A stretch of 41,682 bases of DNA, taken from positions 1-41,682 of the forward strand of contig JAPPEU010000078.1 in assembly GCA_028875245.1 (NCBI GenBank). The letters run 5' to 3'. The notes below the pieces were generated by a model. That model was not told the origin of the DNA and made no database searches. It saw nothing but the letters and a program-made list of their open reading frames with translations. Shown one piece after another: positions 33,050-40,412 of the stretch; position 1 is the stretch's first letter, and every line of letters starts with the position of its first letter. The position numbers were made by a program, and so were the translations under genes. Source of the stretch: Chloroflexota bacterium. Its GTDB lineage: Bacteria; Chloroflexota; Anaerolineae; Aggregatilineales; Phototrophicaceae.

Positions 33050-33098
33050 TCTAGGGGCGAGAGCCGGTCAGTGTCTACGCGACCCTTGTCTCGCCCTC
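33050..33098. repeat. hairpin repeat carrying the 20-base loop word
   Basis: CTAGGGGCGAGAGC, then CGGTCAGTGTCTACGCGACC at 33065-33084, then CTTGTCTCGCCC. The stem GGGCGAGA/TCTCGCCC is the same as at 1797 and 9613, where the loop is just CTTG. Confidence 0.8.
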
Positions 33099-33166
33099 CC
33101 GCCACCTCTTATGTCAGCGGGCGTCTCGCCTCAACGCCCGTCAGTGCGTGCTTTAGGGCGACTTGC

Positions 33167-33213
33167 CTACAGATTTCGCCATGATTGAAAACGGAATTCA
33201 GCAGGTTCATCAA
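33167..33213 (+). repeat. 46-base interspersed repeat, copy 3 (inverted)
   Basis: CTACAGATTTCGCCATGATT, then GAAAACGGAATTCAGCAGGT and TCATCAA. Same orientation as 24510, opposite to 10763. Confidence 0.75.
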
Positions 33214-33253
33214 AATAGAAGACACATGGATAAAGCGCAATCCTGTAATATAA

Positions 33254-33289
33254 TCTCTGTGCCCTCTGTGTCCTCGGTGGTGAAAAATC
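33254..33289 (-). repeat. CACAGAG-family repeat copy
   Basis: TCTCTGTGCCCTCTGTGTCC followed by TCGGTGGTGAAAAATC. It ends about 35 bases before the racemase stop codon. Confidence 0.75.
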
Positions 33290-33323
33290 TGCGACGTGTT
33301 GAAAACTACAAGATATCCGCCCT

Positions 33324-34019
33324 TCACTCGCCCAATGCCCAATCCACCGCCGCCAGCGCATGCAGTTCGGTCGTATCAAAGGCGGGCAGGGCGCTGTCAG
33401 CCGCCTTGATGAGCAAGCCAATCTCCGTGCAGCCTAGAATGACCGCCTCCGCGCCAGCCGCCTGCAGATTGTGTATTACACGCTGATACTTGCGCCGCGA
33501 CTCGTCCCGAACCAGTCCGCGCACGAGCTCCTCATAAATGATGCCATCCACAAGGGCGCGTCCTTCTGCGGGCGGAATCAACACCTCCAGTCCATATCGC
33601 TCGCTCATCCGCCCCCGGTAAAAATCCTTCTCCATCGTGAAACGCGTGCCGAGCAAGCCGACAATTTTGTAGCTCCTTGCCAGAATCGCCGCCGCCGTCG
33701 CATCAGCGATGTGAATGAGCGGTATCCCGGCCGCCGCCTCCACCGTTTCCGCCATCAAATGCATTGTATTGCTGCAGATGACAATGCCATCAGCGCCGGC
33801 CAGCCGCAGCGTTTGCGCCGCCTCAAGCATGCGCTCGGTTGCCGCGTCCCAATCGCCGGCCGCTTGCAAAGCCTCGATCTCGCCGAAGTCGAAGGAAAAC
33901 ATCAGGCAGCGCGCCGAATGCAGGCCGCCCAACCGCCGCTGCGTCTCCTGGTTGATGATGCGGTAATATTCAACGCTGGATTCCCAGCTCAGCCCGCCGA
34001 TCAGCCCAATCGTTTTCAT
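33324..34019 (-). CDS. aspartate/glutamate racemase family protein
   Basis: A 231-residue PLP-independent racemase of the Asp/Glu type (YgeA/broad-spectrum amino-acid racemase group). The start MKTIGLIGGLSWESSVEYY is diagnostic. The two catalytic cysteines are Cys82 (GIVICSNTMH) and Cys197 (VILGCTEIGLL), one in each half, so the enzyme should be active. It would interconvert L- and D-amino acids in the cytoplasm. The ribosome site is poor (CAGGC close to ATG 34019). A sarcosine-oxidase-like gene lies upstream on the same strand, which suggests amino acid or opine-like turnover as a theme. Confidence 0.92.
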   Translation of the reverse strand: MKTIGLIGGLSWESSVEYYRIINQETQRRLGGLHSARCLMFSFDFGEIEALQAAGDWDAATERMLEAAQTLRLAGADGIVICSNTMHLMAETVEAAAGIPLIHIADATAAAILARSYKIVGLLGTRFTMEKDFYRGRMSERYGLEVLIPPAEGRALVDGIIYEELVRGLVRDESRRKYQRVIHNLQAAGAEAVILGCTEIGLLIKAADSALPAFDTTELHALAAVDWALGE

Positions 34020-34104
34020 GCCTGAAAAATCGGAATCTCCTGTTAGGCATTCTCAGTAAAACCAAGTTAGTCATGCGAAAACTGACAAGCAATCTATAGA
34101 CAAA

Positions 34105-34133
34105 GTGGGCGAGCCACCGTCTCGCCCCTACAA
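34105..34133. repeat. single hairpin repeat
   Basis: GTGGGCGAGCCACCGTCTCG then CCCCTAC, a diverged unit in the 245-base gap between racemase and flavoenzyme. A CACAGAG-like copy (34241-34274, CTTTGTTCTTTGCGTTCTCT then GTAGTTAGTTTTT) follows. Confidence 0.6.
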
Positions 34134-34264
34134 CCTTTCGATTGTTATGGCAATTTCCGTTTGTTTTGCGATCATTCTCATTACTTACTTGGAACTACTT
34201 CATGTAGTTCATTTTTTGCGCGACTTACTTGCACTTACTTCTTTGTTCTTTGCGTTCTCTGTAG

Positions 34265-35455
34265 TTAGTTTTTCCTGCGTGACTGACTTGCGCTTGCATC
34301 CGCGCTGTGATGCTGAAAGCGCGAAAGCCGGTGCAGCGCGATGTCATGGCGCGTCTCGCCTCGCTGCGCCAGGTCCGCCATGATCTCGCCGATGACGCTC
34401 GCCATCTTGAAGCCGTGCCCGCTGAAGCCGGCCGCCAGCGAGACCTGCGGCGCCCCCGGCAGCGTATCCAGCAGGAAATGCTCGTCCGGCGTATTCGTGA
34501 ACATGCAAACGACCATGTCAGCGGTCGCCCCCGCGCCATCGGGAAAATATCGCTCGGCGAAGGCGCGCAGGATCGCTTCGTCGCGCGCGTATGTCTCGCG
34601 GTCAACTTGGTCCGGATCGCAAACCTCATCCAAATGGTGATAGCGCCCCAGCTTCATGCCCGGCGTCCGCCCGCTCGGGTTGAACTCCGGCAAGCCATAG
34701 AAGCGCCCTTCCTCCACCTGCCCGTTCCAGACCGGAAAACTGTCCAGCTGAAACCACTCCTGGCGCTTCGGCCTCAGCCAGATCAACACCTGACGCTCCG
34801 GCACGGCAATATCCGCCGCCGGTCCCGCCAGCTTGCAAGCCCAGGCGCCGCCACAGATCACCAGCTTCTCGGCGATATACCGCCCGGCATCCGTCCGCAC
34901 AGCTACTCGCTCATCCGCCAGAATATCCCAACCGAGCACGCGCTCGCCCGTATGGACCTCCGCCCCGCGCCCGGCCGCCAGCTGCGCATAAGCGGTGATG
35001 CAGCGTTCCGGCGCCAGCAAGCCTCCCTGCGGCTGAAAAACCGCCATCGTCTCCGCCGGCATGCGATAAGCGGGAAAGCGCGCCCTCAATCCCTTGCTAT
35101 CGAGCACCTCATGCGCAAAGTCATTCTCGATGCAGCTTTGCAGGCTGCCGCGGAAGACATCGCTCGCTTCCGGTCCCATATCGATGCTTCCGGTCTGATA
35201 AAAGAGTTGCTGGCCGAATTCCGCTTCGACCTCCGCCCACAGCTCATACGCCCGCCGCAGCAATGGCACATAAGACAGATCCTCGTAATAAGCGAGGCGG
35301 ATGATGCGCGTCACGCCATGCGACGAGCCCAGGTTGTGCGGAATCTCGAATTGGTCGATGCCCAGGACTTTCAGCCCGCGCTTCGCCAAATGATACAGCG
35401 CCGCGCTGCCCATGCCCCCGACGCCGATGACGATGGCGTCATAATTCTCTTCCAT
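34265..35455 (-). CDS. FAD-dependent amine oxidase, monomeric sarcosine oxidase / N-methyltryptophan oxidase type
   Basis: A 396-residue flavoprotein that oxidises secondary amino acids such as sarcosine, giving an aldehyde, amine and hydrogen peroxide. The FAD-binding loop is IVIGVGGMGSAA (residues 8-19). Cys317 in VVCMFTNTPDEHF matches the cysteine that binds FAD covalently, and Lys268 (MKLGRYHH) matches the oxygen-activating lysine of MSOX; SGHGFK near 345-350 closes the active site. ATG 35455 has AAGGA at eight bases; the frame is open to 35590 but that part is non-coding. The Ser/Arg-rich C-terminal tail and its TAA overlap a CACAGAG-like repeat. Confidence 0.92.
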   Translation of the reverse strand: MEENYDAIVIGVGGMGSAALYHLAKRGLKVLGIDQFEIPHNLGSSHGVTRIIRLAYYEDLSYVPLLRRAYELWAEVEAEFGQQLFYQTGSIDMGPEASDVFRGSLQSCIENDFAHEVLDSKGLRARFPAYRMPAETMAVFQPQGGLLAPERCITAYAQLAAGRGAEVHTGERVLGWDILADERVAVRTDAGRYIAEKLVICGGAWACKLAGPAADIAVPERQVLIWLRPKRQEWFQLDSFPVWNGQVEEGRFYGLPEFNPSGRTPGMKLGRYHHLDEVCDPDQVDRETYARDEAILRAFAERYFPDGAGATADMVVCMFTNTPDEHFLLDTLPGAPQVSLAAGFSGHGFKMASVIGEIMADLAQRGETRHDIALHRLSRFQHHSADASASQSRRKN

Positions 35456-35572
35456 ATTTGATTCCTTGACTTGACGTCGATCTCCGCCTTTTATCTGAAT
35501 TTCCTCGGCGCCTTCGATTATCTCGGTGTCGGCGGTGCTAAGATTTAGGGCAGCTTGCCGGTCCAAGGGGGT

Positions 35573-35599
35573 TTGCAATAGACAAGGCAATCATATAGT
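35573..35599 (+). promoter_or_regulatory. possible promoter of the toxin-antitoxin operon
   Basis: TTGCAA (35573-35578) and TATAGT (35594-35599), 15 bases apart, which is short. The start would fall about 25 bases before ATG 35631. Confidence 0.35.
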
Positions 35600-35630
35600 A
35601 TTCAGTCATAGTGGGAAAGGATTGAAGCGG

Positions 35631-35849
35631 ATGGATGAGCCAGTCAAGAATGCCACGGCTAGAGACTCATCTGTTGAGCCGCGCCCGGAAGAGGCGGAAT
35701 TGAACCCGGAACAGCGAGCGTTGCTGCGCAGCCTTCACCGGAGTTTCCAGCAAGCGGCGCGTGGCGAGACGCGGGACTTTCTTGAGTTCCTGCAGGAGTT
35801 GCGCTTGGAACGCGAAGCCGAAGAAAATGCGGATAATTCACACGCCTGA
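35631..35849 (+). CDS. putative antitoxin of a RelE-type system
   Basis: A 72-residue acidic protein. ATG 35631 is preceded by GGGAAAGGA; the frame upstream is non-coding. The N-terminal third is probably disordered; a helix follows (LNPEQRALLRSLHRSFQQAA, then TRDFLEFLQELRLEREAEE), suitable for wrapping a toxin. No DNA-binding motif is obvious, and no antitoxin family is recognised. The call rests on size, charge and its 23-base overlap with the toxin gene. It would neutralise the toxin and may repress the operon. Confidence 0.6.
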   Translation: MDEPVKNATARDSSVEPRPEEAELNPEQRALLRSLHRSFQQAARGETRDFLEFLQELRLEREAEENADNSHA

Positions 35850-36153
35850 CTTTGCGGTCTTGGTAAAGCAACTTAGAAAGACGTATCGCCAAATTGATAA
35901 AGACCTTGCCTTGTTGGCGGAATTGCAGCACGGTCCTCGACCGCAAGACTCAAGATTGCAGAATATGGGCGGCATGGAAGTCTACAAGGCGCGGTTGCCC
36001 AACACATCTGCGAGAATTGGTACGCGAGGCGGCTTTAGAGTCATATACCGCGTCAAGGATGGGACAATCATTCTCTTGCTGCTAATCTGGGCAAAAACCC
36101 GAACCTCCGATTTACCGGACAGTGAAATCCGCCGAGTCCCTAGCCAATACTAA
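35827..36153 (+). CDS. RelE/ParE-family toxin (mRNA interferase-like)
   Basis: A 108-residue basic protein of the RelE/ParE fold. The pattern is typical: MRIIHTPDFAVLVKQLRK (first strand and helix), then RLPNTSARIGTRGGFRVIYRV and the final strand TIILLLLIWAKTRTSDLPDSEIR. The GGFRVIYRV and WAKTRTSD segments carry the conserved Arg, Tyr and Lys residues. RelE toxins cut mRNA in the ribosomal A site; ParE relatives act on gyrase, and sequence alone does not separate them, though the tail favours RelE. ATG 35827 overlaps the antitoxin by 23 bases; an upstream in-frame start at 35761 lies deeper in that gene. It converges on the next minus-strand gene, eight bases away. Confidence 0.82.
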   Translation: MRIIHTPDFAVLVKQLRKTYRQIDKDLALLAELQHGPRPQDSRLQNMGGMEVYKARLPNTSARIGTRGGFRVIYRVKDGTIILLLLIWAKTRTSDLPDSEIRRVPSQY

Positions 36154-36160
36154 GCCCCTC

Positions 36161-37507
36161 TTAGGAACAACTCCCCGCCAAATCCAGCCACCAGACGCCA
36201 CCCTCCGTCCCGTTCATCGCCAGCGCCAGCCGCGCCCCGCCCGGCGACAGCCAGGCCCAGGCGCGCGCCGCCCGCGTCAATTGCAGCGGCAGCGCCGTCA
36301 CCGTCCGCAAGTCCCCCGTCCGCCGATTGAAACATTGCAACGTCGGAACGCCCGCAAGCGGCCGGATCACATAAATGAGATCCCCCGCCACAATCGGCGC
36401 CGGATAATTGTTCCCCGGCAGCTCCGCCTCAAACAGCAGCTCGCTCCCGCCGAAGGCATACTGCAAATAGTAGCCGCTCACCCCGCCGCGCCGCCAGCCG
36501 ACCACCGCCGCCAGCCCATCCTCCGAAGGCCCCGGCGCCGTCAGCGAGGGCGCCAGTTCTTCCAGCCGCCCCATCCGCATCTTGCCATCGACATCAGCGG
36601 TGAAATAATGCACCGGCTCGTTATGCGACCCGAAATAATAAGCGAGGAAAACACCCGGCTCCCGCGCCCACAGGAAGCCGCGCAAGCTGTGCTGGTGCAG
36701 CTTGTCGTGGATCAAGCGCTTGAAACTGCCGTCCGCCTCGGCCGAGAACACCGTGTGCAGATCATTCTGGTAGACGATGCGCCGCGCATCCGGCGGGAAG
36801 GTCATGCGCGAGCCATAAAACAATTCCGGCTTCTGCTCGCCCGATTGCGTGATCAGGGCCGCGTCGCTCCGCTCGATCATCTCGGCCGTCACTTCGGCCG
36901 CCGCCGGATGTTCAATCGCCGATAGCGCGTGGCTGCCGATGTCATAACGCCACCAGTCCAACTCGGTGAAAACCTCGCCCTCGCAGCCGACGCCGTATAT
37001 GAGCGTCTCCTCATTCAGCCATTCGAGCATGACCACCTCGTCGCGCGCGATGAGACGGACCGCCGGGCTCTCCATCAGCGGGGGCCACTCCGGCGCGATC
37101 GCCTCCGCCTCGACGTTCACGCGCATACGGGCCCGGGCGCCGTCCGCGAACAACTCGAAAGGCGCGCTGAAAGCCTGAACCTCGCCCGGCAGCAAAGCGT
37201 AATCCAGAAGCGCCGTGCCGCAAGCATCCACCAGAAAGCCGAAACCTTCGCCGATCAGCGCGTCATCGGCGTCATACGCTTCGACCAGGATATTGATTTG
37301 CCGATAGGCATCCGCGCCGTGATTGAAAACTTGACCTGTGACCAGCGACATCTCGCCGCCGAAGCCGTCCGGCCGCGCCTCAACTCGCGTTTCGATCAGC
37401 GCCAGCGCCGGCTTGTCCTGCGCCCTAACCGTAATCGCCAAACCGGTCAGCAACATCAGAACGAGCAGCATAAACCACAGCGACAATTTCATAGATCGCG
37501 TATTCAT
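36161..37507 (-). CDS. exported protein with FxLYD-like domain and beta-propeller-like repeats
   Basis: A 448-residue secreted or membrane-anchored protein. The signal region is MKLSLWFMLLVLMLLTGLAITVRAQ. Residues about 35-130 resemble an FxLYD/DUF3426-type beta-sandwich (LVTGQVFNHGADAYRQINI, then EAYDADDALIGEGFGFL, then LLPGEVQAF). The rest contains weak propeller-type repeats (PDARRIVYQNDLHTVFSAEADG, LSPGGARLALAMNG). ATG 37492 is an alternative start; GGAG lies directly against ATG 37507, leaving the choice open. It has several Cys (DACGTA, VGCEGE, the final SCS). Function unknown; binding of a ligand or partner outside the membrane is likely. Confidence 0.65.
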   Translation of the reverse strand: MNTRSMKLSLWFMLLVLMLLTGLAITVRAQDKPALALIETRVEARPDGFGGEMSLVTGQVFNHGADAYRQINILVEAYDADDALIGEGFGFLVDACGTALLDYALLPGEVQAFSAPFELFADGARARMRVNVEAEAIAPEWPPLMESPAVRLIARDEVVMLEWLNEETLIYGVGCEGEVFTELDWWRYDIGSHALSAIEHPAAAEVTAEMIERSDAALITQSGEQKPELFYGSRMTFPPDARRIVYQNDLHTVFSAEADGSFKRLIHDKLHQHSLRGFLWAREPGVFLAYYFGSHNEPVHYFTADVDGKMRMGRLEELAPSLTAPGPSEDGLAAVVGWRRGGVSGYYLQYAFGGSELLFEAELPGNNYPAPIVAGDLIYVIRPLAGVPTLQCFNRRTGDLRTVTALPLQLTRAARAWAWLSPGGARLALAMNGTEGGVWWLDLAGSCS

Positions 37508-37559
37508 CTCCGTGATTATAGAAAGCCACCGCCGCCTAAGCATTACACTGATGAGACAT

Positions 37560-37847
37560 TTAATCCTCGCGATTGGGCAACGTCATTTGTGAGTCATCAG
37601 ATGACTGTACTTGACTTCGGTCAGTTGGCGATTCGTTCTTACGAGAGGGGAGCAGATTCATGCCGAATCTGAAGCTGCGCGCGGCAATTCTTACGACCAC
37701 TCCACGATTTGAAACACCAGCGGCAAGAAGAAGAGATACGCCACAGAGGAACAGCAAAACATCTATCCCGCCGCTGCCCGTATACATCAGCAGAAATCCG
37801 CAGATAACTGCGACAAGAATGATGACCTGGTAGGGGGTAAAGCGCAT
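37560..37847 (-). CDS. small two-helix membrane protein
   Basis: A 95-residue protein with two hydrophobic segments, YQVIILVAVICGFLLMYTG and IDVLLFLCGVSLLLAAGV, and a hydrophilic Ser/Asp-rich C-terminus. Its ATG at 37847 directly follows the TAA of the upstream gene (TAAATG), so translation is probably coupled. No family is recognised. Base composition is lower in GC than the surrounding genes. Confidence 0.55.
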   Translation of the reverse strand: MRFTPYQVIILVAVICGFLLMYTGSGGIDVLLFLCGVSLLLAAGVSNRGVVVRIAARSFRFGMNLLPSRKNESPTDRSQVQSSDDSQMTLPNRED

Positions 37848-38036
37848 TTACGCGCGGCGCACCGAATACACCACGATAAATACAAATGTCAAGTAAGCGA
37901 GGATGTCGCGCGCAGAATAACCCTTATGAGCGCACAAGACCGCAAAAACAACTGCGAGAATTGAAGTGAACAAGATGAACCTGGGACCAATCCCCTTCGC
38001 GTCAATTGTCTTGCTCAATGCTGTAGTTGAATTCAT
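37848..38036 (-). CDS. small membrane protein, coupled to the next gene
   Basis: A 62-residue protein, MNSTTALSK at its start, with hydrophobic stretches FILFTSILAVVFAVLCAH and ILAYLTFVFIVVYSV. The frame is open to 38252, but that part includes repeat and AT-rich promoter-like sequence; CAGGG seven bases from ATG 38036 supports the short form. It and the following gene form a two-gene unit of small membrane proteins. No family is recognised. Confidence 0.5.
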   Translation of the reverse strand: MNSTTALSKTIDAKGIGPRFILFTSILAVVFAVLCAHKGYSARDILAYLTFVFIVVYSVRRA

Positions 38037-38061
38037 GCGTTGACCCTGACTAGCTGTATAT

Positions 38062-38089
38062 ATCATACCATCAAGACATAATATATCAA
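38062..38089 (-). promoter_or_regulatory. promoter for the two small membrane proteins
   Basis: On the minus strand TTGATA (38089-38084) and TATGAT (38067-38062) are 16 bases apart in an AT-rich patch. The start would lie about 19 bases before ATG 38036. Confidence 0.5.
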
Positions 38090-38172
38090 ATATCAAATCG
38101 GAATCGCGCTGAACCTCATTTTGCATAGGATTCCAGCTTGGGGCCTCAGAACCCGGATCCAGACAATATTGG

Positions 38173-38196
38173 GCGAGCCAGTGGCCCGCCCGTACG
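38173..38196. repeat. single hairpin repeat
   Basis: TGGGCGAGCCAGTGGCCCGC then CCGT, a diverged unit; a short CACAGAG-like fragment (CCTTTGCGCCTCTGTGACG) lies near 38260-38278, just before the next stop codon. Confidence 0.5.
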
Positions 38197-38286
38197 CTTA
38201 CCGAACCAGGTACAGAGCCGATGGGAATTCGACAGTGCGTGTCAAAGAACAACGCATCCCTTTGCGCCTCTGTGACGAATGAGCGC

Positions 38287-39552
38287 CTACTCGCTCGCGC
38301 CGATCATGCCCTCAAGCAGCTGCGGGAGGAACCAGATATCCAGCAGGCTGACCGGCTCCATATCGCCCGCCAGCTGCGTGCCATCCTGCAAATTCAGCGG
38401 GCCCGACCACAAGAACATCTCGCCTGCATGCATCGGGTCGGTCTGGAAATCGTGGATCTCCTGCGCGAAGGTTTTCAGCGTCTCGCGGTGTTCCATGCTC
38501 AGGCCATCGCCGAAGACATAACCGCCGACGCTGTAATCGGCATCGGTGTAAAAGCCATCGTCGCCGATCTCATCCCATTTCGGCTCCCACCACAGCCATT
38601 CCTGCGCCCAGCTGCCATCGACCACGCGCTCAACCACGCTGAGGTAGGCCGGCCCCCAGTTGTAATAGGCCGAGCCCAGGCAGGCTTCCGGCGCTTCAGA
38701 GCAGCCGTTGATGTTGCCGTAGGGCACGCCGTAGCTCATGTCGCCCTCGGCCATATAACGGCCGGCAACCGTGATCGCCTCGGTCGTGTCAATGCCGGAA
38801 ATGATGACATCAGCGCCGCCATCCAGCATTTGCTGCGCCACCTCGACCGGGTCCAGCGTCACACCGGGGATATGGAACCAGAAGCCAATCCACTTGACCT
38901 CGAAGGTGATGTCGTCCGCCGACATGTCATCGCGGTAATTATCGGCGCAGTAACGCGCGCCCAGATAACTCGAAGCGACCAGACGGCGCGTCTCCGGATT
39001 GATCAAAGCGCCCAAATATCCGATATGCCCCGTTTCGCTGGCCAGGGCGGCGGCGCAACCCGCGATCATGCGCGGCAGCTCCATGTAGGTGTTGAAGTTG
39101 CCCACATTCGCCGAAGGCAGCTCGGGCAGCTCGTGCATCAGCGCATGCTCGCCCATGACCACATCGCTCGATTGTATCGCGTTGCTGCCCGTGATATTGA
39201 TGAAGGTCACATCCGGGAAGGCGGCCGCCACCACATTCGTATCCTCTTCAAAGCTGTCGGAAGTGGTGAAGATCACCGACGCGCCCTCGTCGACCATCAG
39301 CTCAACCACATCCATCAATGTCGTCTCCGGTGAATCGGCGGGGTTCAAGCTCTCAAATTCGAGCATGCGGGCGCTGGGGAAATTGGCGACGACATACTCG
39401 CCGGCTTCATGATGCGATGTGCTCCAGCCGCGGTCATCATTCGGCCCGACCAGCACAACGCCAAAGACAAATTCGTCCTGCGCCAACGCGGGTAGCCCCG
39501 CAAATACAATCAGCGCAAGCACCACAAATAAGATTGACATTCTGCGAAACAT
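38287..39552 (-). CDS. BMP-family ABC transporter substrate-binding protein (PnrA/Med type)
   Basis: A 421-residue exported binding protein. The signal peptide is MFRRMSILFVVLALIVFAGL with cleavage after ALA; there is no lipobox cysteine. The BMP pattern is clear: FVFGVVLVGPNDDRGWSTSHHEAG, FTTSDSFEEDTNVVAAAFPDVTFINITG, RMIAGCAAALASETGHIGYLG, GADVIISGIDTTEAI. BMP proteins bind purine nucleosides or related compounds and feed an ABC importer. GGAGG five bases upstream marks ATG 39552. No matching ATPase or permease genes are nearby. It has four cysteines and a long C-terminal extension (about 300-421) beyond the usual fold, rich in Trp and acidic residues. Confidence 0.88.
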   Translation of the reverse strand: MFRRMSILFVVLALIVFAGLPALAQDEFVFGVVLVGPNDDRGWSTSHHEAGEYVVANFPSARMLEFESLNPADSPETTLMDVVELMVDEGASVIFTTSDSFEEDTNVVAAAFPDVTFINITGSNAIQSSDVVMGEHALMHELPELPSANVGNFNTYMELPRMIAGCAAALASETGHIGYLGALINPETRRLVASSYLGARYCADNYRDDMSADDITFEVKWIGFWFHIPGVTLDPVEVAQQMLDGGADVIISGIDTTEAITVAGRYMAEGDMSYGVPYGNINGCSEAPEACLGSAYYNWGPAYLSVVERVVDGSWAQEWLWWEPKWDEIGDDGFYTDADYSVGGYVFGDGLSMEHRETLKTFAQEIHDFQTDPMHAGEMFLWSGPLNLQDGTQLAGDMEPVSLLDIWFLPQLLEGMIGASE

Positions 39553-39693
39553 GGTATCCTCCAATTTGCGCTCGCTGAACTGTAAAAAATGCAGCCTCTC
39601 GCCACAACTATAAGTGTAACAAATTCCCAATCGACGGCACACTCTCGATGCCACTTTCAAATGCTGATTTATTTGAATGCGCCTTGGCCCGCA

Positions 39694-40407
39694 CTATCGC
39701 CGTTGATAGCGCGCAATCAGCATTTCACGCCGAATGCGGATGAGCCAGTTCGCGTTTTCATCGGCGGTGAGCGCTTCTATCCGCTCAAAGATGGACGCCG
39801 GCATGACGCTCCGGCGCAAGCCCGCCTGGAAGGCGCGCAGGTCCGCCAGCGTATCGAGATCGCTCAAATATTGGAAACTCGTCTCGTGCTCAAGCTTGAA
39901 GTCGCCCGCCGCCAGCGCCCCGTCCAAGGCCTCGTTCGCGGCAAGGTGATCGGGGAATGTGCTGGAAGAATCAATCTCGCCGATGAAGAGCGTCGCGCCG
40001 GCCATGTCCAACTCGACCCGGCGATTGCGCATAGTCGGACGCAGGTCAATCAAGCGGCCGCCGGCCTTCAGCGCGCGCCGCGCTTCTGAAAGGGCACGGA
40101 CCATGCCCTCCGGCTCAATTCATCAGAACGACAGTGAGAAGATTGCCTGATCGAAGTAGTCGGCCGGGAAGGGCAGGCGCAGAGCGCTCGCCGCCACAAC
40201 GCTCACCGTCTCCGGCAATGCATCGCCCTTGCCGCGCGGCAGAGTCGACGGCAAATCAATCCCGATAACCTGCCTGCTCACGCCGGCATACTTGCGCGTC
40301 AAACGCCCATCGCCGCAGCCGACCTCCAGGATAGAGCCGACATCACTCGTCAACAGGTCGAGGAGATATTGCTTTTCCAACCCCGCGCTATCGCCGCGTA
40401 TCGCCAT
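39694..40407 (-). pseudogene. SAM-dependent methyltransferase interrupted by two tandem in-frame UGA codons
   Basis: Class I methyltransferase read from ATG 40407. Motif I is SILEVGCGDGRLTRKYAG and motif II VIGIDLPS; post-I is DYFDQAIFSLSF. At that point two UGA codons occur in a row (40125-40123 and 40122-40120), after which the same frame goes on as IEPEGMVRALSEARRALKAGGRLIDLRP, the expected next part of the fold, to a stop at 39694. Spacing of the motifs fits exactly if the two codons once encoded amino acids, for example the HH or WW common there. UGA ends other genes here normally. The methyltransferase starts five bases after the SH3b gene's stop, so they form an operon. The second half could also start at ATG 40104. 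Confidence 0.65.
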
Positions 40408-40412
40408 CGCGC

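Larger units (their letters stand above)
32903..33323. other. 421-base gap with repeats
   Basis: From left: about 145 bases without recognised content; a hairpin repeat with the 20-base word (33050-33098); a second hairpin (GCGGGCGTCTCGCCTCAACG then CCCG); a 47-base repeat (33167-33213); and a CACAGAG copy (33254-33289). No gene is seen. Confidence 0.7.

Noticed and set aside
35631..36153. Toxin-antitoxin pair as a wholly new system
   Set aside because: The toxin fits the RelE/ParE pattern well; only the antitoxin is unfamiliar, which is common for these pairs.
40081..40130. Selenocysteine insertion at the two UGA codons of the methyltransferase
   Set aside because: Two adjacent Sec codons would be exceptional, the family does not use selenium, and no SECIS-like hairpin was recognised just downstream.
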